Shown piece by piece: positions 44,891 to 51,964 of a stretch of DNA of 64,000 nucleotides. The notes under the pieces were generated by a model, which was not told the DNA's origin, did not search any database, and saw only the letters and a list, made by a program, of their open reading frames with translations. Numbering within the stretch: the first letter of the stretch is position 1; each line of letters starts with the position of its first letter. Origin of the DNA: an uncultured Oscillospiraceae bacterium (GTDB lineage Bacteria; Bacillota; Clostridia; Oscillospirales; Oscillospiraceae); assembly GCA_947626315.1 (NCBI GenBank), contig CANQRQ010000004.1, forward strand, positions 1-64,000, read 5' to 3'. The translations under genes and the position numbers were made by a program.

Positions 44891-45763
44891 CTAATCGTCT
44901 GTTTTAAAGCCCTCGCCGTGGACCTCGGTAGAGTCCATGACAAAGGTGAAAGCGTCCGGGTCCGTCTGCCGGATCAGGCGCAGAGACTGCGCCAGCACGC
45001 CCCGGCGGGTGACGGAGATGACCAGCTGCTTTTCGTCTTTGGTATAGCCCCCGTAGGCGGGGAGCACGGTGGTGCCCCGGTCCATAAAGGTGTTCAGCGC
45101 CCGGGAGACCTCCTCCCCGTGGGAGGTGACAATGTAGATCACTTTGGCGTAGTCGACGCCCTGGGCCAGGGCGTCGATCACCTTGGAGGAGATGAATATG
45201 GTGATGGCGGAGTACAGGGCCACGTCAATGTCCCTGAATACCAGCACTGCGACAGCCACCACCGCCGCATCGATGGCCAGCAGCAGCGTGCCCATAGGGA
45301 GGTTGGGCAGAAGGCTCCGCTTCAGCAGCAGGGCCAGCAGGTCCGTGCCGCCGGTGCTGATGCCCCGGAGGACCAGCAGCCCCACCCCCAGGCCGCAGAC
45401 GGCCCCGCCGAACACCGCTCCCAGCAGGGGCTTGTCTCCATAGGCGGGGAGCAGCCAGGTGAAAAGCTCAATAAAGCCCGACAGCAGCACGGTGCACACC
45501 AGGGTCATCGTCAGCGGCCGGGGCCCCAGGATCCGCCAGGCACCCAGCAGCAGCGGCAGGTTGAGCAGCAGCGACCACACGCTCACCCGGATAGGCGTGA
45601 TGTGGGCCAGCGCCGTAGACAGGCCGGAGACGCCGCCGGGGGCAATGTCGTTGGGGACGGTGAACATGGTCAGGGACAGGGCCACCAGGGCACTGCCGGC
45701 GGCGCAGAACAGCAGATCGGTCAAAAGCCCTTTCCAGAATTCCCCGTCAATACGCTTTGCCAT
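44891..45763 (-). CDS. YitT family membrane protein (DUF161-DUF2179)
   Basis: Protein of about 290 aa. The membrane part (about 10-200) contains the family motif TVPNDIAPGGVSGLSTALAHIT and GISTGGTDLLALLLKR. The cytoplasmic DUF2179 domain (about 205-285) has YIVTSHGEEVSRALNTFMDRGTTVLPAYGGYTKDEKQLVISVTRR. ATG 45763 is preferred. GTG 45784 and TTG 45790 are in frame but fall in a hairpin leader without a ribosome site. Function unknown. Confidence 0.87.
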   Translation of the reverse strand: MAKRIDGEFWKGLLTDLLFCAAGSALVALSLTMFTVPNDIAPGGVSGLSTALAHITPIRVSVWSLLLNLPLLLGAWRILGPRPLTMTLVCTVLLSGFIELFTWLLPAYGDKPLLGAVFGGAVCGLGVGLLVLRGISTGGTDLLALLLKRSLLPNLPMGTLLLAIDAAVVAVAVLVFRDIDVALYSAITIFISSKVIDALAQGVDYAKVIYIVTSHGEEVSRALNTFMDRGTTVLPAYGGYTKDEKQLVISVTRRGVLAQSLRLIRQTDPDAFTFVMDSTEVHGEGFKTDD

Positions 45764-45783
45764 GCCGGCCAGGCCCCCTTTCA

Positions 45784-45880
45784 CTGCCAAACGGCAGGTT
45801 TGGCAGCCAATGATTCAAAGAATCATTGGCGCGATGCTTATTGCTATAATCACTATAGCACAGATCCCGGCCTCTGTCGA
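45784..45880 (-). promoter_or_regulatory. Promoter and two-hairpin leader of the YitT gene
   Basis: On the minus strand TCGACA (45880-45875), a 17-base spacer and TATAGT (45857-45852). The leader then forms two perfect hairpins in a row, GCCAATGATTC/GAATCATTGGC (45806-45830) and CTGCCAAAC/GTTTGGCAG (45784-45806), just before the start codon. Confidence 0.6.
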
Positions 45881-45884
45881 GGGG

Positions 45885-46406
45885 TCAGCCCCAGAACAGG
45901 CGGCAGGCCCAGGCCGAGGAGACAAAGCAGGCCAGGTCCGCGCAGAGGGCGGCGGGAATGGCCCAGCGGCTCTTCTTCACGCCCGCCGCGGCAAAATAGA
46001 CCGCCGCCACATAGAAGGTGGTCTCGCTGGAGCCGATCATCACCGCCGCGGTGCGGCCGATCAGAGAGTCCGCGCCAAAGCGGCCGATCAGCTCCGAGGC
46101 CGCCGCCAGGGCGGCGCTGCCGGAGACCGGCCGCAGCAGCAGCAAAAGGGTGGTCTCCGGGGGTATGCCCAGGAGCTGCAGGGCCGGGGACAGCAGCCGG
46201 CCCAGCAGCTCCGGCAGACCGGAGGCGCGCAGCAGCGCGAGGGCGGGAAAGAGCGTGAGCAGGGCGGGCAGAATGTCCGCCATCACCCGCAGGCCCTTCC
46301 TGGCCCCCTCCAGCAGGGCGGCATAGATATCCACGCCCTGCAGCGCCGCCGCCAGCAGGACGCAGCTGATCAGCAGAGGCGCGGTGAGCTCCAGCAGCCC
46401 GCTCAT
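45885..46406 (-). CDS. spmB: Spore maturation protein B
   Basis: Membrane protein of 173 aa with nucleoside-recognition (Gate) fold features, needed with SpmA for spore core dehydration in Bacillus. It begins MSGLLELTAPLLISCVLL and contains GARKGLRVMADILPALLTLFPALALLRASG, LRPVSGSAALA and IGSSETTFYVAAVYF. ATG 46406 overlaps the spmA stop (ATGA), so a longer upstream reading is unnecessary. Confidence 0.93.
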   Translation of the reverse strand: MSGLLELTAPLLISCVLLAAALQGVDIYAALLEGARKGLRVMADILPALLTLFPALALLRASGLPELLGRLLSPALQLLGIPPETTLLLLLRPVSGSAALAAASELIGRFGADSLIGRTAAVMIGSSETTFYVAAVYFAAAGVKKSRWAIPAALCADLACFVSSAWACRLFWG

Positions 46407-46972
46407 GGCCAGAGCCGCCGGAGGAGGGCCGCTGCCAGCAGGCCCGCCGCCACCGAGGCCGCCGAGCTGAGCCACACGGCGGGCAGGATATCAAAGGCCG
46501 AGGCGGCCCCCGCCGCGGCCCGGACGGCGGCGATGGAGCTGGGGAGCAGCTGAAGGGAGGCGGTGTTCAGCACCACCAGCAGGCGCAGTTCCTCCTCCGC
46601 GCCGGGGAGCCGGGCCATGCCCTGGGCGCAGCGGATCCCCGCCGGCGTGGCGGCGTTGCCCAGGCCCAGCAGATTGGCGCTGACATTCTCCGACAGGGCG
46701 GACAGCACTTCCCCGTCCCGGGCGGAGCGGGGAAACAGGCGGCGCAGAACCGGCCGCAGGGACCGGGAGAGCAGCCGGGCGGCGCCGCAGCGCTCCGCCA
46801 GCTCCAGCACCGCGCTCCAGAGGCAGACCCCGCCGGTGACGCTCAGGCAGAAGCGCAGAGCCTCCGACGCCCCCTCCATCACCGCCGCGCCGGCCTGGGC
46901 CGTACGGCCCAGAGCCGGGGAGAGAAGGGTGCAGAGCAGGTAGATCCCTGTCAGCAGCAAACCAATAAACAC
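46403..46972 (-). CDS. spmA: Spore maturation protein A
   Basis: Membrane protein of about 189 aa and partner of SpmB. It shows VTGGVCLWSAVLELAERCGAARLLSR, NVSANLLGLGNAATPAGIRCAQGM and a strong final helix. The GTG start at 46972 lacks a well-placed ribosome site; the nearest purine run, AAGGGGG, is 13 or more bases upstream. The A/T-rich upstream sequence may hold a sporulation-sigma promoter (CATAAGGG with an upstream ATA), a weak guess. Confidence 0.92.
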   Translation of the reverse strand: MFIGLLLTGIYLLCTLLSPALGRTAQAGAAVMEGASEALRFCLSVTGGVCLWSAVLELAERCGAARLLSRSLRPVLRRLFPRSARDGEVLSALSENVSANLLGLGNAATPAGIRCAQGMARLPGAEEELRLLVVLNTASLQLLPSSIAAVRAAAGAASAFDILPAVWLSSAASVAAGLLAAALLRRLWP

Positions 46973-47079
46973 CAGGAGATTTCCCCCTTATGATTAAAAT
47001 AATTGAAGAATATTTAAAAATTTCGCTGGTTTTAAGCCATTTTTCTTACAGTGTTTAAGATTTAGACACATTTTCGATA

Positions 47080-47135
47080 TTGACCTCACGGCAGTTTTTT
47101 AATATAATACAATCATATTGTACGAGCTTGTACAA
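47080..47135 (+). promoter_or_regulatory. Promoter and palindromic site of the AbrB-like gene
   Basis: TTGACC (47080-47085), a 17-base spacer and a perfect TATAAT (47103-47108). Ten bases downstream lies TTGTAC-N6-GTACAA (47118-47135), an inverted repeat positioned for repression, possibly by the gene product itself. Confidence 0.8.
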
Positions 47136-47185
47136 AACTGTGCGGCTGTACAACGGGAGACTCACTACAGCGAGGGGGGGAGAAG

Positions 47186-47431
47186 ATGAAGTCGACCGGC
47201 ATAGTCCGCAAGGTAGACGAGCTTGGACGGATCGTCCTGCCGATTGAGATGCGCCGCACGCTGGATATCGAGGAGAAGGACGCACTAGAGATATATGTGG
47301 AGGGAGAGAGCGTTATTCTTCGCAAATATCAGGCCTCCTGCGTCTTTTGCGACAGCGTGAAAGATATCATCGGTTTCAAAGGAAGGAACGTCTGCACGGA
47401 CTGCATCAACAAGCTCAAAGCGAAGCTTTGA
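47186..47431 (+). CDS. AbrB-family transcriptional regulator with four-Cys tail
   Basis: DNA-binding regulator of 81 aa. Residues 1-48 are close to the swapped-hairpin domain of Bacillus AbrB (MKSTGIVRKVDELGRIVLPI and RRTLDIEEKDALEIYVEG). The C-terminus differs: it carries Cys52-X2-Cys55 and Cys70-X2-Cys73 (CVFC and CTDC), a likely zinc site, in place of the AbrB dimerisation domain. It probably controls transition-state or sporulation genes. The spm genes are divergent to it. Confidence 0.92.
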   Translation: MKSTGIVRKVDELGRIVLPIEMRRTLDIEEKDALEIYVEGESVILRKYQASCVFCDSVKDIIGFKGRNVCTDCINKLKAKL

Positions 47432-47460
47432 GACGAGTTTGGCGAAACGCATAGAAGAGA

Positions 47461-47494
47461 CGGCCAGCCGCGCTTTTCGCGCGGCTGGCCGTCA
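47461..47494. terminator. Bidirectional terminator
   Basis: CGGCCAGCCGCGC-ttttc-GCGCGGCTGGCCG between the convergent AbrB-like and methyltransferase genes. The T tract is weak. Confidence 0.75.
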
Positions 47495-47552
47495 GTTTAT
47501 CAAATTATGAAAAACAATTCTTTTCAACAGGCAGAGCGGCGAAACGGCTGGG

Positions 47553-48278
47553 CTACGGGCGGTGATAGATCCGCCTGTATTCCTCCGTTTCGGAGCCGTC
47601 CGCCCGGCAGAGGAGCAGCTCCGGCTCGATCCTCAGCCCGGGCTTCCCGCCCCGGCGGCCCTCCACCAGCACCAGGCTGGGCGCGGCGGCGGGCCGGGCA
47701 CAGACCAGCCGCAGCCGCTTCGGCTCCAGCCCGGCGGCGGACAGGGCGCAGAACAGCTCCGCCAGCCGCTCCGGCCGGTGCACTACGAAGAAGCTCCCGC
47801 CTGTCCGGCAGAAGAACGCGGCGGCGGCGCAGAGCTCCTCCAGGCTGCAGTCCGTCTCCCCCCGGGCGGCGGCCCGGTCCCGGTCCGGGGAGAGGGGCCC
47901 GGAGCCCAGGGGAAAATAGGGCGGATTGGCCACGGCAAAGTCAAAGCTTCCAGCCCGGAAGAGCTCCCGGTGCCGGCGGATGTCCCCGGCGACGATGCGG
48001 CTGCGCCCGGTCAGGCCGTTTTCCGCCATGTTCCGCTCCGCCAGGGCCGCCGCAGAGGGCAGCAGCTCCAGCCCGGTCATGTGCAGGCGGGGGGAGCGGC
48101 TGAGCAGCAGCAGGGTCAGCGCGCCAGAGGCGCAGCCCAGGTCGATGCCCCGCCCGGCGGCCGGCAGGCGGACAAAATCCGCCAGGAGCACGCAGTCCGT
48201 GCTCAGGCGGGCGTGCTCCGCCTGGGCAAAGACGGGGCCGCCCGGCCAGAGGGGAACAAACAGCGGTTCTCTGTCCAT
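47553..48278 (-). CDS. tRNA1(Val) adenine-N6 methyltransferase-like (TrmN6/YabB)
   Basis: Rossmann-fold methyltransferase of 241 aa. Motif I is GIDLGCASGALTLLLL, the adenine-N6 catalytic motif IV is FAVANPPYF, and the family segment CSLEELCAAAAFFCRTGGSFFVVHRPERL follows. It most resembles TrmN6, which modifies A37 of tRNA-Val. ATG 48278 has a TTGGAGGTTTT site and is preferred over the upstream in-frame codon at 48302. Confidence 0.88.
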   Translation of the reverse strand: MDREPLFVPLWPGGPVFAQAEHARLSTDCVLLADFVRLPAAGRGIDLGCASGALTLLLLSRSPRLHMTGLELLPSAAALAERNMAENGLTGRSRIVAGDIRRHRELFRAGSFDFAVANPPYFPLGSGPLSPDRDRAAARGETDCSLEELCAAAAFFCRTGGSFFVVHRPERLAELFCALSAAGLEPKRLRLVCARPAAAPSLVLVEGRRGGKPGLRIEPELLLCRADGSETEEYRRIYHRP

Positions 48279-48300
48279 AAAACCTCCAAATGAACTGGCC

Positions 48301-48534
48301 AAAAAGGGCTATCGCCCTTTTTGTGCCAAAGGGGCTGCAGCCCAATGCGCGCACTCATTGGCCGCAAAGGCGGCCAATTCGCACACTTTTGGGCTGAGAA
48401 GAGTTTTTCCCGACGTACACGCCGCCGGGAAAAACGATCAAAATGCTTTCGCGCCTGCGGGCGCGAAACTCTGCGAGGCTTTTGTGATAAAGTCGTGTTA
48501 AGAAAAAGGGGCGGAAACCGCCCCTTTTTCTTAA
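48301..48534. repeat. Second hairpin-chain element ending in a terminator
   Basis: A chain of palindromes: AAAAAGGGC/GCCCTTTTT (48301-48322), GGGGCTGCAGCCC (48331-48343), TTGGCCGC/GCGGCCAA (48358-48377), GTTTTTCCCG/CGGGAAAAAC (48401-48436) and TTTCGCGC/GCGCGAAA (48448-48470). A 17-bp terminator-type stem closes it (48498-48534, arm TTAAGAAAAAGGGGCGG). It resembles the other repeat in design but not in sequence. Only one copy is in the window. Open frames across it are artefacts. It fills most of the gap 48279-48541. Confidence 0.7.
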
Positions 48535-48541
48535 GCAATCC

Positions 48542-48712
48542 TCAGCCCTGGGAGATAGCCTCGGCAGGACACTGAGCAGCGCAGGCGCCGCACTCCAGGC
48601 ACTTCTCAGGATCGATCTCGTAGTGCAGATCGCCCATCTCAATCGCCTCGGCAGGGCACTGCGCGGCGCAGGAGCCGCAGGACAGGCACTCGTCGCTAAT
48701 AACGTAAGCCAT
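48542..48712 (-). CDS. Ferredoxin, 2[4Fe-4S]
   Basis: Low-potential electron carrier of 56 aa with two clusters. The first half has CLSCGSCAAQCP and the second CLECGACAAQCP, each with the completing distal Cys from the other half. It starts MAYVISDECLSCG at ATG 48712 after TATGGAGGTAAC and ends before the terminator stem at 48498. It is monocistronic. Fermentative Clostridia use such ferredoxins with hydrogenases and pyruvate:ferredoxin oxidoreductase. Confidence 0.97.
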   Translation of the reverse strand: MAYVISDECLSCGSCAAQCPAEAIEMGDLHYEIDPEKCLECGACAAQCPAEAISQG

Positions 48713-48777
48713 GGTGTTACCTCCATATGTATTTTTTTGACCCTGCCGCCAAAGGCGGCGGGACCACTTGTGAATCC

Positions 48778-48805
48778 ATTGTAACACAACTCCCGCAAAA
48801 ATCAA
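48778..48805 (-). promoter_or_regulatory. Promoter of the ferredoxin gene
   Basis: On the minus strand TTGATT (48805-48800), a 16-base spacer and TACAAT (48783-48778), about 65 bases before the ferredoxin start. The remainder of the gap up to the divergent ClpC-type gene at 48966 is A/T-rich with no clear second promoter. Confidence 0.65.
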
Positions 48806-48965
48806 TTGAAAAATGATGCCGCCTCCTATAAATCCTGCAAAGTTTGGGGATAATTTTCAATGCCGCCGATGCTTTTCGCCGGTTTTGGCGGCGGCAATTG
48901 TGGATAATAATAGTCTGTGCGGGGTTTGTGTCCTTCAGCGGCGCGGAAAAAAGGGGGTAACCACC

Positions 48966-51239
48966 ATGAAAAGCAACGAGAAGTTTACCCAGCGGGCGGA
49001 GCTGGCCATTGAAAAGGCCCGGACCGCGGCCGGAGAGCTGGGCCACAGCTACGTAGGCACGGAGCATCTGCTGCTGGGCATCCTACAGGAGAGCGTCGGC
49101 CTGGGCGCCCGGGTCCTCCGTGCCCGGGGCGTGACAGAGGCCGCTCTGCGCCGGGCGATCCTGGAGACGGACGGCGCCGGCGCGCCGGGCCTGCCGGTGC
49201 AGGGCCTCAGCATCCGGGCCAGGACCGCCGTGGAGCGGGCCGCGGCGGAGGCCGGCAGCCTTCGCCAGGGCTACATCGGCACCGAGCACCTGCTGATCGG
49301 CATCCTCCGCCAGAGCGACTGCACCGGCACCGCGGTGCTCCGGCGCCTGGGGGTGGACATCAACGACATCTATACCGACCTGGTGGCGGTTTTCGGCAGC
49401 CCCTCCAACGGAAAGCCCCAGACCGGCACCGCCCGCGGCACGGCCCGCCGGACGGAGACCCGCGTCCTGGACCAGTACAGCCGGGACCTGACGGAGCTGG
49501 CCGCCGCGGGCCGGATCGACCCGGTGATCGGCCGGGGGGACGAGATCCGGCGGGCCGTCCAGATCCTCTCCCGCAAGACCAAAAACAACCCGGTCCTGGT
49601 GGGGGAGCCCGGCGTGGGCAAGACCGCCGTGGCGGAGGGCCTGGCCCTCCGGGTGGCCCGGGGGGACGCGCCGGAGGAGCTGCGGCAGAAACGCATCGTC
49701 TCGCTGGACATTCCCGCCATGCTGGCGGGCACCAAGTACCGGGGGGATTTTGAGGAGCGGGTCAAGTCCGTTCTGAAGGATGTGCGCCGGGCGGGGGACG
49801 TGATCCTCTTCATCGACGAGCTGCACACCATCATCGGCGCGGGCAGCGCGGAGGGCGCCATCGACGCGGCCAACATACTCAAGCCGGCGCTGGGCCGGGG
49901 CGAGATCCAGATCATCGGGGCCACCACGCCGGAGGAGTACCGGCGGCATATCGAGAAGGACGCGGCGCTGGAGCGGCGCTTCCAGCCGGTGAAGGTCTCC
50001 GAGCCGGACCGGGAGCACACCCTGGAGATGCTGCGGGGCCTGCGGGCGGGCCTGGAAAAGCACCACGGCGTGGCCATCAGCGACGAGGCCATTGCCGCCG
50101 CCTACGAGCTCTCCGTCCGCTATATCAACGACCGCTTCCTGCCGGACAAGGCCATCGACCTGCTGGACGAGGCCGCCGCCGGGCTCCACGTGGCCACCAG
50201 CGGCCGCTCCCGCAAGGGGGTCACCGTCCAGGCGGCGGACGTGGCCCAGGTGGTGTCCCTCTGGACGGATATTCCCGTCACAGGCCTGGACAAGGACGAG
50301 ACGGAGAAGCTGAAGCATCTGGAGGAGCAGCTGAAAAAGCGGGTGATCGGCCAGGACGAGGCCGTTTCCGCCGTGGCCCGGGCCATCCGGCGCAGCCGGG
50401 TGGGTCTGCGGGACCCGGGGCGGCCGGTGGGCAGCTTCCTGTTCCTGGGCCCCACAGGGGTAGGCAAGACGGAGCTCTGCCGGGCCCTGGCCGCCACGGT
50501 CTACGGGGACGAGCGGGCCATGGTGCGGCTGGACATGTCCGAGTACATGGAAAAGCACTCGGTCAGCCGCCTGATCGGCTCGCCCCCCGGCTACGTGGGC
50601 TATGAGGACGGGGGCCAGCTCACGGAGCAGGTCCGGCGCAAGCCCTGGTCCGTGGTGCTGTTTGACGAGATCGAAAAGGCCCACGAGGACGTCTGGAGCA
50701 TCCTGCTGCAGATCATGGACGACGGCCGGCTGACGGACGCCACCGGCCGGGTGGTGGACTTCAGCAACACGGTGATCGTCATGACCTCCAACATCGGCGC
50801 CAAGGCCATTACGGAAAACCGCACGCCTCTGGGCTTTGCCGCCGGGGCGGAGCAGGGGGACGCGGCGCTGCGCCGCCTGGTCATCGAGGAACTGCGCGGC
50901 ACCTTCCGGCCGGAGTTTCTCAACCGGGTGGACGAGACCATCGTCTTTCGCCGCCTGGGCGCGGAGGACATGCTGGGCATCACCCAGACCCTGCTGATGG
51001 GGGTCAAGGAGCGCTTCCAGGCCCTGGGCATCACCCTGGTGGTGCCGGAGGAGACGGCCCGGTGGCTGGCCCGGGAGGGCTATGACGATAAGTTCGGCGC
51101 CCGGCCCCTGCGGCGCGCGGTGCAGCACAGCATCGAGGACGCGGCGGCGGAGCTTCTCCTGGACGGCCGGGCCAAGGCCGGGGACAGCGTGGCCGCCCTC
51201 GTCGCCGACGGAAAGCTGCGCCTGTCGGTGGCTATATAG
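48966..51239 (+). CDS. clpC: ClpC-type AAA+ unfoldase lacking the middle domain
   Basis: Hsp100 ATPase of 757 aa. A duplicated Clp N domain (about 1-140) has YVGTEHLLLGIL and YIGTEHLLIGIL. The first AAA domain has Walker A GEPGVGKTA (about 214) and Walker B ILFIDELHTIIGAG. The second has GPTGVGKTE (about 495) and VVLFDEIEKAHEDV. A TPLGFAA loop near residue 620 matches the LGF-type ClpP-docking tripeptide. Between LLDEAAAGLHVA and VTVQAADVAQVV only about ten residues remain where ClpC has a coiled-coil middle domain of about 50-70. No ctsR or mcsAB genes are adjacent. ATG 48966 follows AAGGGGGTAACC. Confidence 0.93.
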   Translation: MKSNEKFTQRAELAIEKARTAAGELGHSYVGTEHLLLGILQESVGLGARVLRARGVTEAALRRAILETDGAGAPGLPVQGLSIRARTAVERAAAEAGSLRQGYIGTEHLLIGILRQSDCTGTAVLRRLGVDINDIYTDLVAVFGSPSNGKPQTGTARGTARRTETRVLDQYSRDLTELAAAGRIDPVIGRGDEIRRAVQILSRKTKNNPVLVGEPGVGKTAVAEGLALRVARGDAPEELRQKRIVSLDIPAMLAGTKYRGDFEERVKSVLKDVRRAGDVILFIDELHTIIGAGSAEGAIDAANILKPALGRGEIQIIGATTPEEYRRHIEKDAALERRFQPVKVSEPDREHTLEMLRGLRAGLEKHHGVAISDEAIAAAYELSVRYINDRFLPDKAIDLLDEAAAGLHVATSGRSRKGVTVQAADVAQVVSLWTDIPVTGLDKDETEKLKHLEEQLKKRVIGQDEAVSAVARAIRRSRVGLRDPGRPVGSFLFLGPTGVGKTELCRALAATVYGDERAMVRLDMSEYMEKHSVSRLIGSPPGYVGYEDGGQLTEQVRRKPWSVVLFDEIEKAHEDVWSILLQIMDDGRLTDATGRVVDFSNTVIVMTSNIGAKAITENRTPLGFAAGAEQGDAALRRLVIEELRGTFRPEFLNRVDETIVFRRLGAEDMLGITQTLLMGVKERFQALGITLVVPEETARWLAREGYDDKFGARPLRRAVQHSIEDAAAELLLDGRAKAGDSVAALVADGKLRLSVAI

Positions 51240-51240
51240 A

Positions 51241-51638
51241 CTGCTTCAAATGCGACCCGCTTGTGCCCAAAGGGCACGGCGCTGGGCTCGCATTTGAGGA
51301 ACTCGCGCTTATACCCAAAGGGCACAGGTCGCAGGGGCTTCGCCCCGTTTGGTCGGCGCGGCGTCAGAACAACGCTGTAGCGCCATTTTGCCGCGCAAGC
51401 ACGGCAAAATCGGCGGACAGCCTTGTTCTTCCTTAGCAAAACCAAAGCATTTGCTTTGGTTTTGAGAGGAGGCAGAGCGGCGTGAATGAGCTTTCGGCTT
51501 TAGCCGGAAGCGAATGAATGGAGCTTCTGCCGACGTGGCTCGCCTTAGAGTGTTTTTGAGGCGGCAAAGCTGCCTCAAAACGATTTAAATTCTTTTCACC
51601 GCTCTGTGGTGAAAGTAATGAAGCTTTGTCTGCAGTCT
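51241..51638 (+). repeat. Multi-hairpin dispersed repeat, copy 3 (expanded)
   Basis: The same element as at 3076 and 8298, in the same orientation, beginning directly after the ClpC stop. The first hairpin is missing. A small module GTGCCC-aaa-GGGCAC sits in the loop of the CAAATGCGA hairpin and a second partial one follows at about 51313-51329. A 176-bp segment (51361-51536) unrelated to the other copies splits the element. The GTTTTTGAGGC hairpin and the AAGCTTTGTCTGCAGTCT end are intact. Confidence 0.9.
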
Positions 51639-51676
51639 AAAAGGCCCGGGGCTCTGCCCGGGGCCTTTTTCTTCTA
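51639..51676 (+). terminator. Terminator after the ClpC-type gene and repeat
   Basis: AAAAGGCCCCGGGC-type stem (AAGGCCCGGGGC / GCCCGGGGCCTT) followed by TTTTCTT. It abuts the end of repeat copy 3, as another hairpin abuts copy 1. Confidence 0.85.
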
Positions 51677-51764
51677 ATCTGCCTCTTGTAGAGGTTAAGA
51701 GGGCGGATTTTTGAGAAAAAGCTGCGGTTTCTTAAATATTTCTTTATTATTTTAACTGAATCAC

Positions 51765-51793
51765 TTGACATAACACCAAAGACGGGCTAAAAT
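51765..51793 (+). promoter_or_regulatory. Promoter of the RNase Y gene
   Basis: Consensus TTGACA (51765-51770), a 17-base spacer and TAAAAT (51788-51793), leaving a leader of about 170 bases. No other gene is seen between the repeat and the coding start. Confidence 0.8.
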
Positions 51794-51964
51794 AAAACAG
51801 TTAATATTTTGCTTGCGGAAGCCGGGGAGGCTCCGCCTGAATATTACTTTTTAAAACTGCCGGGCCTCTGGCTGCCTTTGGCCCGTCGTCTCTATAAGAC
51901 AATTGAAAAAAGAGCAGCGAAACCACCGCAAAATTCTGAAAGAATGGAGGTGTGTTTACTGACT

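Noticed and set aside
44126-46258. A 710-codon plus-strand frame across the TraX-like, YitT and SpmB genes
   Set aside because: Antisense to three well-supported genes. Composition is Gln/His/Pro-rich without domains.
51237-51638. Matching ends AGACTGC and GCAGTCT around repeat copy 3, suggesting terminal inverted repeats
   Set aside because: The left AGACTGC includes the ClpC stop region and is not present in copies 1, 2 or 4, which carry an extra hairpin there. Probably coincidence.
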